Source: Heliocidaris tuberculata
Taxonomy: Eukaryota; Echinodermata; Echinoidea; Camarodonta; Echinometridae
Direction: 5' to 3'
Assembly (NCBI GenBank): GCA_025618425.1
Contig: CM046844.1
Span: 10,174,558 to 10,238,557, forward strand
Length of the DNA stretch: 64,000 nt
Part shown: positions 45,981 to 57,779 of the stretch, piece by piece
How positions within the stretch are numbered: the stretch's first letter is position 1
Layout: each line of letters starts with the position of its first letter
Notes under the pieces: model-generated
The model's database searches: none
The model's input: the letters and a program-made list of their open reading frames with translations, nothing else
What the model was told of the DNA's origin: nothing
Made by a program: the position numbers and the translations under genes

Positions 45981-46278
45981 TCATATGAATGTTGCTTTCT
46001 ACAGTGGCAGAGCTAGGTTAAAAGGCAGAGTATAATAGCATCCTCCGTCACAAGATAGTTTATTGATGCACCCAAGTATTAACAATATTTGACATGGTCC
46101 TTTTTTGTTGCGAGCATTATCATTAATATTTTTTGAAGCTATTGTGCACAACAAAGTATTCACTAACCAGAGCTCAAGATTATAACATTCACCATTATGA
46201 TTATTCCAGAGTCAAATTCAAATTTGATTTAATGCCTTAGACATCCTTGCACGCACAAAAAAAAAAAAAACCCATATA

Positions 46279-46502
46279 GGCCCTAATTCACAAAGGAGGT
46301 TTGGTTTAATTTGCCTATGGTTTAAACCCCTCCTGGGTTTTTTAAGCGTATGTATATGTGCGCACGGAATCCAATCCAATCATATTATTTTCTTTCAGCG
46401 CGCGCATGGACAATGTGCGTTTATTTACGCTTATTTTAGTACGCTTATATACGGAGGTTTAAACCTTACCCATGGCTTAAACCTTCTTTGTGAATTCGGG
46501 GC
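46279..46502. mobile_element. 224-bp MITE with long inverted ends
   Basis: The left end CCCTAATTCACAAAGGAGGT and inner CTATGGTTTAAACC are mirrored by GGTTTAAACCTTACCCATGG and CTTTGTGAATTCGGGG at the right. The arms are about 45 bp. No ORF. Confidence 0.75.
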
Positions 46503-46794
46503 TGAATATCTAAAACATTTGCAAATTCAAGGGTGTATTTTGGCAAGTCTGATTGGCAGATGTGGGGTAAACGACGAAGTAATATGCGAAATGAATTTGA
46601 GTTTAATGTATTACAAATATGAACATTTATAACTTTGTTATTTCTTATCGGATTTTCCTCAAACTTCCGTTGATCCGTTTCTCTAAATTTTTTGCTTCTA
46701 TTAAACCCAACTTGATATCAGGGTTGACTTCCCCTTTAAAAGAAGGGAATATTTAAATAAGGGAGGTAGTATTCTCGGGGAACTTGTATCTAAA

Positions 46795-46925
46795 GAGTAC
46801 TTGACCGGGGGCAATTGTCCTAGGGAATAGTTAGTCTAGGGGCGGTTATCAGGGTGTTAGAATTCCGTGGATACTTTTTCCTAGCGGCAGTTTTCGGGGA
46901 TGGGGGAGGGGGGGGGGGGTTTATC
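46795..46925 (+). repeat. Degenerate minisatellite fragment and G-run
   Basis: CAATTGTCCTAGGGAATAGT and following sequence is a worn copy of the GTAGTTGTCC repeat. A G-run of about 14 follows at 46906. Confidence 0.55.
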
Positions 46926-48100
46926 CGAGGTGATTATAATAGTTTTGGTACTTTCCAAGAATTGGTTTTAGGTCATTAAAGTATAAAATTTAGTGGCAAT
47001 TGTTACTTTTCTCAAACTTTACTGCTCTTTTAATAATATTCTACTAGGGCTTTTTTAAAATTTACTTAATTCTTACTTTTATATACCATCTCCTCGGAAA
47101 AAGCCAGTTCGTTATTAATACATGGTACAAAATGACCTTTATCTGCACATGCGAAAATTGTATTTACGAACCGGCTTATTATAGCATTATGTTTTCTTAT
47201 TAATCAAGCAGTTTGAGCAATTAACGTAATAGTGCTGCAAAGCGTAGTATTTATCTTTTGATAATGGATTCATCCTTACTTCGGGGGGGGGGGGGGGGGC
47301 AAACAGCCCCTGACGAAATGAGCAAATCTGGAAATGAAATGGGATGCTTAAGTGAAATTAAGAGATTGGACAGTTTGATTAAACATTTATATCCTGGTCG
47401 ATGAGAAGAAAACTGGCAGTGGCTTCATGATCAATAGGCATTGTGACCGTCAACTCGGTGCATCTAATGCGAGTTAAACACCCGTGCATAGGAGTAGTCC
47501 CCTGATGTTCGTCTTTGCAATCAACGACTCTCCATCGTAATTAGAGTTAAATTCTATTATGACGAGTTTATTAGGCAATGTTGATCCTTCGTATTAGCGA
47601 GCAATCGATAAGATAGACGGTATAAATATCGACTGATTCCAACGTGTGTAGGAGAAAGCCAATGGTCGGATTATTTTGAAGGTAAAGAATGCATATTCAG
47701 TGACCTTCATGCCCTTTAAAAAAAATTTAATAAGCCTATTATATCGTTCATATGATTCATGCATTACGCATTAGCCATGAACATTACGGATTGTAAACAT
47801 TCGATGGAATAATTTGCTAAATCCTCTCTGAATTACTTTTCTAAGAGATCGCTTAATGATTTATTGTGTAGGCCTACTTAGGTGAATTTAATACCATTAC
47901 CAATTCCGATGTCGAAATGGATCAAAATATTTGACTATCAACCTGCCTTTATTCTGCCAGTCTCAGAACGCTGTACCATTAACTAACCACTACAAAACTT
48001 TAACGACTGAAACTTTTGAATCTTAGAATCATATATAGAAAGATTTCCTTTTTTCCTTTAATAACGTGTTATTCCATTGTACTATAGCATGGCTAAGTTT
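46926..48100. other. No gene seen
   Basis: AT-rich intergenic sequence with a G-run at 47283-47299. Confidence 0.5.
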
Positions 48101-48575
48101 AATCCGGGGGGGGGGGGGGGCACTCGAACCCAAAAGTGGTAGGTATTTGCCGCTGGCAAGACAAAAAGGGGGGCTTCGGAACGAGCGTATCATGAAAAGG
48201 ATGGTCTTCGGAACTACTAACATTTTGGGAAAAGGGTGTCTTTGGAACTGGATTACAATATAAATATGATACTACGGAACTGGTTGTTACTGAAATATAA
48301 GGATCATCGGAACTCGCTTTCAAATTTTCACCAAAAATGATATTCTTCGAAACGGGCCGGGGCTGCCCTGAACGGCCGGAACGAAGGAATGAAAAAAAAA
48401 AAAACAAAGCGGTGCTTTGAAACGGTTTTCTCTCTTCTTTTTCTCATTAAGAAAAAAAATGGTATGCTTTGGAACGGAAATTTGAGTTTGAAAATGGGGG
48501 TCTTTGCTGCAGCAAATATCCACCGCATACTATATACTGAGAGCCCCCCCCCCCCCCTTCCCCTGGGTTTAATCT
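48100..48575. repeat. Degenerate tandem repeat element upstream of the PRRT-like gene
   Basis: Units of about 40-50 bases contain a phrase like TCTTCGGAAC or CTTTGGAAC and A-rich spacers. A G-run (48105-48120) opens it and a C-run (48544-48557) closes it. TTTAATC stands on both outer sides (about 48097 and 48567), which may be a target duplication. The many ORFs in this stretch are not genes. Confidence 0.55.
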
Positions 48576-48652
48576 ACTGATTTCCATTATCATGATTATT
48601 TGTTAATTATCCGTGAAATGTTATTACAACTATTCTGTTCTTCATCAATTTA

Positions 48653-50011
48653 GTGCGAGATGGCTGAGCCGGAGCCTGAAACCAATGGAGAGCCACAAGA
48701 CTCGAATGGGAGTGATGAAGTCGACGGTGATGCACGAATTGACCACCTCTTCTGGAACCATACACCATATGCCGAACCACAGTACGATTTCGGCGCTACC
48801 TTCGGAATCTGGTGGGACCTTCACTGTTACGGACTCGGCGCAGTCTTCGTGTTAATTTGCATCTTTGCTGTACGATCGACTATCCTTATGCTATGCAGAA
48901 AGCACGGGAAAATGTCCTCAACCAAGCCATTCTTGGTGTTTATCAACGTACTGGTGGTGACCATGTGTCTGCTTAGAGGGGTCTACCTGTTTGTAGATCC
49001 GTATAATCAGAAAGAACTCTTCCCAGTGGTGGTCAACAACATCATCTTTAACGTCCCATTTCCTTGTATGACAACGTGCTTCGCGATGATCCTTTGGGTG
49101 CTCCGTGAAGTAGGACAAGTCAGACTGTCAGTACGATCCCGCAGCAGAAGCTTGAGGGCGTTGTTCATCATAGCCGTCACTCATTTAGGCTTGGTGATAA
49201 TCGTAAGTGCAATAATCGAGCTTACACGCAGTGAGATTCTATTGCTGGTGATGTGCCACGGGTTCTTTGTCCTTTGGGAGCTGTTCCTCTGTTTATCAGC
49301 GGTTGTCTTGATGTACAGAATCAGTAGGGCAGTCAAGAACACAGGAAAGACTCTAGTCCGTATTTCGAAAAGCGGACGTTCTCCGACGGTCCAAAGTAAT
49401 TTGAACGACGTGAACATGAATATAGGTATCGACAAGGCTAAGGCGACGGACATGACGGATGAACCTACGAAAATAGAGAACAATACATCACCAAATGAAT
49501 TTCCTCTTTCCAACACTTACAACGAAATCAAACTGAGCAACACGTCAGTTTCAGACCCTCAGAATATCGATGCAAAATATGAAGACATGGGAGAGATAGA
49601 TGTAAAAATCGTTAAATCACCTTCGCAAAGACAACTGATTAAGTTAGATCCTGTTTTGTTGTATGCAGATACCAACCTTGATGTAGAGCTTAAAGGAAAG
49701 AAGATTCAGCAAGAGTCCAGTCAAAAGCTGTCGTTGGATCAGAAGCGAAACAAAACTACGCTGAAATTACTCCCGTCGAGCAGCAGGCGAAAGCCTCCTG
49801 GTACTAACATCCCTCCAGTCCGGTCTACATTTGCAGACATGACCAGGAGGGCGAGACTTACGAGGAAGGTCACTCGCATCACTGTCGTTACCACGGTAAC
49901 CAGTTTCACGGCCTGCATCCTCAATCTCCTCTTCGTCTTGTCTTTGTTTCCTGGTACTGATGTCTTGCAGAAGTCCGAATATTGGGTATTCATCTTCTGG
50001 ACCTGCTTCAG
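48653..50011 (+). CDS. PRRT-like exon 1 (with likely 5-prime UTR acceptor)
   Basis: Coding starts at the ATG at 48660. Six bases before it, TTCTTCATCAATTTAG looks like a splice acceptor, so a non-coding upstream exon is likely. The frame runs open past 50011, but the donor GTTGGT after CTTCAG allows in-frame joining to exon 2. The read-through tail loses membrane character and contains a hairpin insertion. Confidence 0.75.
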
Positions 50012-51199
50012 GTTGGTACAAATTTTAGTATTTCAGGCTCCTGACAAATGTAGTAAATGGATAAGAACGTTATCATCAGATCATAGAGGCGTCGATTCGT
50101 TCAGTATAGATAAAGCATTGGAGGGGCAAGAATTGTTTGTGAACAATGTTCTGCCCCTCCATTGCCTTGTCTATTTCAAACGAATCGATGCCTCTGTCCA
50201 TTGCTGTCAGATCATGAACCGCGCTCCTTGTTTTCCAATGATTTTTCCTTCACTGGTGCGTTATAAATTAAGGAATTTCATTTATGATGTAGGTTGAAAA
50301 GAACTTTCCACTTTAGATCTATAATATTCATGGACAGAAAATAATTGCAAAAACAGAAAGCACTTTGGAACGAAAGAGAACTTAGAATTATCATAATAGT
50401 AATTTAAAAATACCGCGATTGAACACCTTCTCTAAGATTTCAGGATCATGACAGAAGTAGAAAATGGATTAGAACATTATCATCAGATCATGAACCGCGC
50501 TCCTTGTTTTCAAATGATTCTTCCGTCAGTGTCTGGTGCGTTATAAAAATTAAGGAATTCATTTATGGTGAAGGTTGAAAAGAACTTTCCACTTTAGATC
50601 TATAATATTTATGGACCGAAAATAATTGCAAAAAAAATGAAAGCACTTTGGAACGAAAGAGAACTTAAAATTATCATAATGGTAATTAAGCAGTACCACG
50701 ATTGAATAGAAATTCATCTAATTTCCTAAAAGTCTAAAGGTGATGTTGATATTAAATCCAATTGCCTAATATTCTAAAGGCGATGTTGACAGTTGCATGG
50801 ATAAAGAATTCATTCTCAGTGGATCATCATTGATCGGGATCATTACAATCATAAGAAATTAACTAAACTTTGCTGAAAATCACAAGCAAGAAACACTGCA
50901 GAGAGATTTGGGTATACGTGACCTCATATAAATAGTATGTGGAATAAGAAGTTTGGTCCAAAGATGTTAACATATACTTGCAATATAAGAGCATTTCAAC
51001 AGCAATCCTATGCATTGCTGTTGAAATGTATATAATTTAGCATCGATGCATGAATACCTTGTAAATCATAATATGTATTATCATTATGTTTTCTCGTTTG
51101 TGCAGGGTAACAGAAATAGCAATGGCCTGTGTCATCCTCTACTTCATAGATCAACCGATGTCTAGATCAAGCACGTCGTCACGATCAATCATCAAATAA
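48660..51199 (+). CDS. PRRT3/PRRT4-like multi-pass membrane protein (481 aa, two coding exons)
   Basis: Exon 1 (48660-50011) and exon 2 (51106-51199) join in frame. Hydrophobic segments lie at about residues 55-79, 90-111, 126-147, 166-186, 192-219, 404-430 and 440-466, the last formed only after splicing. An acidic N-terminus has a possible glycosylation site (NHT, 33-35). A long polar, Ser/Lys-rich loop (220-403) separates segments 5 and 6. The motif W-D-L-H-x-Y-G-x-G-A at the first segment, the L-R-x-x-Y-L region and F-P-C-x-T are like the membrane domain of vertebrate PRRT3 and PRRT4, whose function is poorly known. The long proline-rich N-terminal part of vertebrate PRRT3/4 is absent. 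Family call is from memory of the pattern, without a search. Confidence 0.8.
50036..50720 (+). repeat. Tandem duplication inside the PRRT-like intron
   Basis: About 275 bases are present twice (50036-50441 including an insertion, and 50442-50720). Shared landmarks include AGATCATGAACCGCGCTCCT, TTGAAAAGAACTTTCCACTT and AAGCACTTTGGAACGAAAGA. Confidence 0.85.
50085..50206. mobile_element. 122-bp hairpin insertion with 9-bp target duplication
   Basis: TCAGATCAT flanks it at 50076-50084 and 50207-50215. The duplicate copy has one TCAGATCAT at 50483-50491 running straight into GAACCGCGC, so it is the empty site. The insert folds back: AGAGGCGTCGATTCGTT and GGAGGGGCA pair with TGCCCCTCC and AACGAATCGATGCCTCT. 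A further 12 bases lie between the right arm and the flank. Confidence 0.85.
51106..51199 (+). CDS. PRRT-like exon 2 (end of last membrane segment, C-terminus)
   Basis: Acceptor CGTTTGTGCAG. The product VTEIAMACVILYFIDQPMSR and a Ser/Arg-rich tail ends at TAA 51197-51199. Joined to YWVFIFWTCFR it restores a membrane helix. AATAAA at 51194-51199 overlaps the stop and another is at 51326-51331, possible polyadenylation signals. Confidence 0.75.
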
Positions 51200-53930
51200 A
51201 TGTTTTTCGTCCTACATGTCCTAGAGCGCACATCATTTGGACCAGAGGTCGTCGTCGACCAGGCAAGACGTAATCAGTAAAACTATATATATTATGCTTT
51301 GGTTAGCAAAGCGTGGTCATCAAATAAATATTCTACTCTTACAGTTCCAATCTGTTTGGCCCGGAGATCATCGACCAGGAAAGGTGTCTTCAGATGTATG
51401 TCATATTTCATGATGTAGATATCAAAGCTTGATCTACATGCAGTGGACTTGGTCCATTGAAGGGACAAATGGTATTGTGGGTGAGAATTGATCTTTCTAG
51501 GTGCGGGGACATCAGAGTCACTTATACTTCGAGTTTGGCCTTCAGAAAGTAGTATTTTAAACTAGTAGTTAAATTTATATTTATAGAAAACAGTGATCAC
51601 ATACAAAGGTTAATTCGATTTCTCTGGATATACGACAGGATATCAAAGGAACCTGTGTCGAATTCATTATGCTCTATTACACCATGCAAAGTGTGTGTTT
51701 GAAAGAAAAAACGTAATATTAATTCAAATTTTATCTATCGTACTCGTTTTCCCACAAATTCAACCAATTAAAATACTAATCATACATTTTCAAAAAATGA
51801 AAAATGACAAGCATGATATATACACAACTATTGACTTCGATTGCATCAACAGAAAAAGGACAAATCACGTGCTTTGTATTCATATGTTGGTTCCTCCTGC
51901 CTTTACCTGTGTATTTGTTTTAATTGTAAATATCTATACGCTCAGTATCTCTAATAATTTTTACTGACTAGTCGCTAGGATGTCCTTCCTATAATTTTTA
52001 GGCTTCTGGTTATAATAGTAATATCTACGTTGGGTGTCTCTTTGGCAGGTTTGTAGTGACATAAAAATAGAAATTTTCTGAAATTTTCTGAAAAGGAGTT
52101 CATATCACTGCTAAGAAAAGACATTTTCCCCCACCATCCACCACTCTGATCCTGATTCAAGGGAAATACCATGATACAAGGCTAAAAATTTGTCGTTGGA
52201 CCTGTCTGTATAAATACGTCCTATTTTGCGACATTGATGAGAAATTTATTTTTTTCAGAGTAAAAACAAGTGGTGATTAACTAACCTTTTAAACAGAGGG
52301 GTAGTAGCGACGAATGTTGGAGGTTCATCCTAATTACTGACGATCAGTCACAGTGGGTAAATTTTGACATTTAATCGGAAAGGCACGAATAACTGATTTT
52401 TTTTTCTTTATTAATGCTGCATTTTTAGGCAACCAATGACTTACAGTGTTTGACTGGTAATGTGGAATATCATGATTAGCGCTACCAATTCTATATTGTG
52501 ATGTATTGATTATATGAATACTTACACAGATTTTTACTCTCGTTGTTTTTGTTTGTTGGTTTGTTGTCGTTGTTTTGAAAGGGCGGCTATATAATGGGCG
52601 AACGGTCATGGTATGAATACATACATCCCCAGCAGTGAACCTAGACTATTCTACTTAAAAAAACGAGACTAGGCGTAAATAGTCAATTTTGACTGAAACG
52701 CCCAAAATACAACCAAGAACCACAACAGTATAAATACAAAAACAAAATCAGTTTTTATACCTACATCAAATGCTTGGTTTCGGTTTAGTGTTATTTGCGA
52801 CAGCGGGCGACATTGTTTCACTAATAATAGAAAATCGGATTATTGATGGCATTTTTTAGGTGAATGTACAAAGGAACTATATTTTTGATGATAGCTTGTA
52901 CATATTACGGTCTGACTGTCGTTGAAGGCGAGAACAGAGAACTTGCTTTTCAATGGGGAGAATCTTCAACTTTCCCCATCATTTGGGGGAAGGAATGTTT
53001 TATCTAGATTATTCGAGATTCCAAAGGCCTGAAGAGGACTGGCCTTGGAACTCTGAATTTTAGAGCCATTTCAGTGGATAGCCTGGGACTGCCACATATT
53101 TTGTAGGGGAAACAAGAATCCCAGGAAACTGTTAGTATCGGGCGCTGGTCGGAGGGCGCTGGTTTCCAAGCTGGTCATGTGACTTGTGTCCGCAATTCCC
53201 CTGTGTGGTTCATGTAAATGGGGTCTTATCCCGTGTTAAATGAAAATATGTGATGACTTCTGTTTAGAAAATAAAAGGGCAAAACATTGAACTATTGTTC
53301 TCAGTAAGTTTTTGTTTGTTTGATGATGTTTTTCTTAGAAGGTTATGATAATCTATTCTATCAAGAATGGTGTATTCGTCCCGAGGAATCAAGTAACATG
53401 AAGTTAACAATTTAAGTACAATAATGATTTGTTTATCAAACGTCATGCATATATATAGTGTAGCAATTCTAAGCAAATCATGTAACAAATATTTACGTCC
53501 AATATCATATAAATAGTTCAAATGATAAACAGGCTTTCTTTGATGTGAATTTCCGAATCTTATGATTATGATAGACACGAATATTGTATTAAGTTTGAGC
53601 ATGGCATTCTAAAAAATAATGTTTACTATGATCACTGATGCTCAGTACCTACATCCAAATAATGATATCAAAGTTCGAAATGATAAAAATAGATTTCCTA
53701 ATATCAAAAGAGGTTTGGAATGTATAGTAACTATGTAGGATTACACCTGAAGAGTTGTGGGCATGTATATTAGGTTGAGTCTCTATCTTGCAGCTGAGAG
53801 TAGTTTTCACTGTTGAGTGTATGTTTGAGTGTATGTTTAAACACTTTTGTATTATACTTTGTGTTACCATAAAGATGTGAAAGCAAGAGAGAATTCGAAA
53901 AGAGAAGGCATAATTTCTTTATAAAAAGTC
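51200..53930. other. No gene seen; probable 3-prime flank then intergenic
   Basis: AT-rich. CATCAAATAAAT occurs at the gene end and again near 51320. Short ORFs (for example 51695-51967 and the minus 53264-53602) have no recognisable domain. Confidence 0.5.
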
Positions 53931-53939
53931 TCTTTCATA

Positions 53940-54640
53940 TGAAAGAAATGCTTCTTTTTCTTCTTAATCTTCTACTTCTTCATTTATTTTTTTTTTTGTA
54001 TTTCTTCTCTCTTCATGTCTATTCTCTTTTTCTTTCTTCTTATCCGTCGTCTTCTTTTTCTCCTTCCTCGAATTGTCTCTTCTTCTTAATCTTCGACTTC
54101 TCTTTTCTTTCTTTTGCATTTCTTCTCTAATATCTGTTATCTTTTTCTTTCTTCTTATTCGTCGTCTCTTTTTCTTCAACGAAGTATTTTCCTGTTTGAG
54201 CAATTCCTTTACTGGAAATGGAATTGAATTGGATTCTATCGGTTTATTGCAATAAAAAAGAACATGCAGCTTGATAACTGAACTTGTTCAGTTTACAGAG
54301 TCAAACATATAAAATACATAAACAATCAACATAGAAACCACTTGAACATTCAACCATTACACTTATGTTGTACATAATAAAACTGAATATGATTCTCAAA
54401 TATTAAATTCATAATTTAAATTTAAAAAGTTAAAACTTCTGTGTCATCAAGGGTTAAGAGGGAAATGAGAGGAAGGGGGAAAAGAGATATAAAGAGGAAG
54501 TAAGTTGAGGAGGACAGGATTGTAGAGAGAGAGAAAGAGAGAAAGGAAATAGATAAAAAACAGTAGCGTGTGTAATTGTAAAAAGAGAGAAAAAAGAGGG
54601 ATAGAAAAAGATAAACAGACAGGGAGAAAGATAGAGGAGG

Positions 54641-54674
<34 letters not shown>

Positions 54675-55055
54675 TATTAATAGATCGGGGAGAAAAGGTA
54701 AAGACTATGGTGCTTTTATACCTCTTGGTATCGCCTTTCCATCCTTTTTTCAATTTTGTCCCCTTTTCACTCTATGTTTCATCTTCTTTCAGTATTCATT
54801 TCTCTTTCTAGTTTATAGAGTGGACGTCCTCGTCTGCTTGAATTCTTTCTCTTTTTTTTCTCTCTCTCTCTCCCTCTACCTCTCTCTCTCTCTCTTCATA
54901 TCCTCTCTATTTCTCTCTTCCGAAGTCCGTGCCCCCCCCCCATACATTGCCATACTTATCCCCAACTCTTTCATTATTCTCTCCTCTCTATTTCTTTTGT
55001 ACGCGGCCCTTTTTCTTTTTCTTTCAAACTCATATTCCTTTCACAATCTCTCTCT

Positions 55056-55106
<51 letters not shown>

Positions 55107-55230
55107 ACTATCTTCCCCGGCCCTTTCTCTCTTTCCCCTCATACTTATTTTACATCTTTCCTTATTTCTATTCGCTCTATATTCCTCTTCCGAACTTTTT
55201 TTATCTCTTGCGCTCATGCTCCTAAGATCT
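53940..55230. repeat. Large pyrimidine/purine-biased tract set
   Basis: TTC-rich (53945-54190), GA-rich (54460-54690, with pure (GA)n at 54646-54672), then CT-rich (54850-55230, with pure (CT)n at about 55058-55101). Strand bias switches twice. The 245-codon ORF here is low complexity. Confidence 0.85.
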
Positions 55231-55518
55231 CTTTCATTGCGCCAAATTATCCAATCCAATTGGCACATCTTTAAACTTCAGGCATACTGCTTACAAGCCG
55301 ATTAAACATATTAAACTATTCATTTCTCTCTTAATCCACAAATCAAGGATAAATATGAATAACCTAATCGGATGATGATGATGAATTTTCGACAGTAAAA
55401 AACCACAGAAGAATTAAATAATGATGGGCATTGCAAACAATTTCTACACAGATCGACGAGGTCTTTTGCTGAGGATGCAGTCTGCATGCTGCATGTCATT
55501 TTCCTGCAACTGCTCAGT

Positions 55519-55552
<34 letters not shown>

Positions 55553-55833
55553 TATGGTCATGCCGGTTTTCTCTTCTTTTGATTCCTGTCTGATCTGCTA
55601 ATAGGTACCGGTCTATTCTGATTTTGGCGATGTAGCTAAGAGGAATAAGTCCTTGAATTTTTACAGTTTTTTTTTTTCAGTTCATTTCAATTCAATTTCG
55701 ATTTATCATTATGAAATAAACAATGCGATAATAGTGCAATGTTTACAAAGTAAAATTGCTGTAAAATTGCTGTGTCAAATTTTTTTTTTTCTTAAGTTCA
55801 AGAAATTATACAGCCCTCAGATTTGTAAAACCT
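55231..55833. other. No gene seen; poly-T
   Basis: A run of about 27 T at 55521-55547 and T-rich sequence near 55665 and 55780. Confidence 0.6.
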
Positions 55834-56022
55834 GGGTTGCCATGAACACACCACTACCGGGGGAGGAGTATGTAGGTTGCCATGCATGAACACACCACTA
55901 CAGAGGGAGGAGCATCCGGGTTGCCATGAACACACCACTACCGGGGGAGGAGCATGGTTGCCATGAACACACCACTCCAGAGGGAGGAGTATGTGTGTTG
56001 TCATGCACACCTTACTCCAGAT
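55834..56022 (+). repeat. Minisatellite of about 40 bp, five units
   Basis: Units like GTTGCCATGAACACACCACT followed by ACCGGGGGAGGAGCATC. Copies differ by ACCGGG or CCAGAG and by a short ATGC insertion. Confidence 0.85.
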
Positions 56023-57250
56023 GAAGCTTGCATAATCCGGTTTCAGGTCCGGTTTTTTCTTGTTTAATCACATTTATTGGTCATATCATGGAATATCATG
56101 GGTATGAAATAACTGCTCTTCATGAGAGCACTACAATTACTATTACTCTGGCATTTCCAGGTACCCTTTTTAATACACCTGGGTCGAGAGGGGATGTGGA
56201 TAAAACACCTTGTTAAAGGATGTAAAGCACCGAACAAAGGTCAAATCCAGCACCTCTCGTATGAGATTCAAAAGCCTTATTACTAAACATACCCCAGTAC
56301 TACCACGTATTTGCCTTGTGAATGCCTCCCTCTTTTCTAATTGAACAGATTTTAACACAATGCATATCCAATACAAAATACATCACATCCAAGGATTATA
56401 AAAATTTATTTATCGGTTTGTTAACAAAACATGTTCCTTCAGAGAAAGGCCCTGTTCAGAAGGTCAAAAATATTAGCTTGAATAAAGGGCTGTATATCGG
56501 ACTAGACGTACTCAATCGATTGTGCTTCTCTTGATGTTATAGTGCCCTCACAGTTTGGTACTACAGGTTATTCTTGATGATTGTAAGCTTTCTTTGGGGG
56601 ATGAAGCCATATAAATGATTAATTTGAATGCATTTCCCAAATAGTCGCTTGTGAGAAAATCAGAAAATCCAGTCATCCTAGGAATGATAATTCATCAGAG
56701 TTCATTCCCCAACTAATTCAAAGACGTAACTTTGATACAACCTCCTTGCACCACTGGTTCCGAAATGTGTTTGCAGGCGCAAAGAATTTGTCAGTCCTGA
56801 CGATTAACAGAGGGTAGGCCCTGCACTGCAGTTGTTCCTGACACAGCTAGAGACTAACAAAGTCTGGCTAGGCTCAATACTTTATGGCATCGTGTTATAA
56901 GTATCAAAATAGAGTCCTGTCTGCAGATTAACGTGAGATGTCGACATTGATGGTCTTCTGACATCGTTTCTTTACCCATCTTCTTTTAATTCGTCCGTCG
57001 AAAGTGGAATTCGAAGCAACTGTCGCCGTCTTCCGAATTCTAAATCTAGATCTGGGGACTCTGGCTAGGATGATGACACATGGGTGTAAATTATGACGTT
57101 AGACTTTTCTTGTTCCAGCTGTTTCTATCTGTGCCTTTTTATCTCTCAAATTTTCAGGGTAGGCCTATATGGCTACTTTGACATTTACCATTTGTAATCA
57201 TTTAGGCCAATGTCTACATCATGTGCAGTTTTAAATTTCACTTCAAGCCC
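56023..57250. other. No gene seen
   Basis: AT-rich intergenic sequence without recognisable features. Confidence 0.5.
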
Positions 57251-57254
57251 CTCT

Positions 57255-57363
57255 CATCATTAGCGTCTTCTTCATCTTCCTTTCTGACTTCTATTCATCC
57301 TCCTCCTCCTTTTTCTTCTTCTTCTTCTCCTCATTCTTTTTCTTTTCTTCTTCTTTCTTCTTC

Positions 57364-57395
<32 letters not shown>

Positions 57396-57545
57396 CTTCT
57401 TCTTCTTCTTCTTCTTCTTCTCTTTCTTCTTCTTCTTCTTCTCTTCTTCTTCTTCTTCTCTTCTTCTTCTCTTCTTCTACTTATTCTTCCTTCTTTTTCT
57501 TCTTTTTCCTATTCTTCCTCTTCTTCCTCTTCATTTCCATTTCTT
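57255..57545 (+). repeat. (TTC)n-rich tract
   Basis: A pure CTT/TTC run at about 57356-57420 and interrupted runs up to 57545, all with pyrimidines on the plus strand. The poly-S/F ORF over it is not a gene. Confidence 0.9.
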
Positions 57546-57564
57546 TTTTCTTTGAGCCTTGTCC

Positions 57565-57656
57565 ATCCCCTTTTGTTCAAAATTTCTTTCACATAGATGT
57601 AATGTTGTACCTTAAGTTCCTTGTTCAAAATTTCTTTCACATAGATGTAATGTTGT
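57565..57656 (+). repeat. Direct tandem duplication and CT tract
   Basis: TTGTTCAAAATTTCTTTCAC..ATAGATGTAATGTTGT occurs twice about 47 bases apart. A CT-rich tract follows to 57770. Confidence 0.8.
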
Positions 57657-57779
57657 TTCTCTCTTTCTCTCTCTCTCTTTCTCTCTTGATCTGTTTCTCT
57701 GTCCCTCTCTCTTTCTCTCTTTGCCTCTCTCTGTCTCCCTCCCCCCCCCTCTCTCTCTCTCTCTCTTCAGCCAGCAGGA

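Noticed and set aside
50012..50297. C-terminal 95 codons of the PRRT-like ORF
   Set aside because: Intron read-through; includes a hairpin insertion, while splicing to 51106 completes a membrane helix.
54568..55305. 245-codon plus ORF
   Set aside because: Covers GA and CT simple sequence; R/E then L/S/F low complexity.
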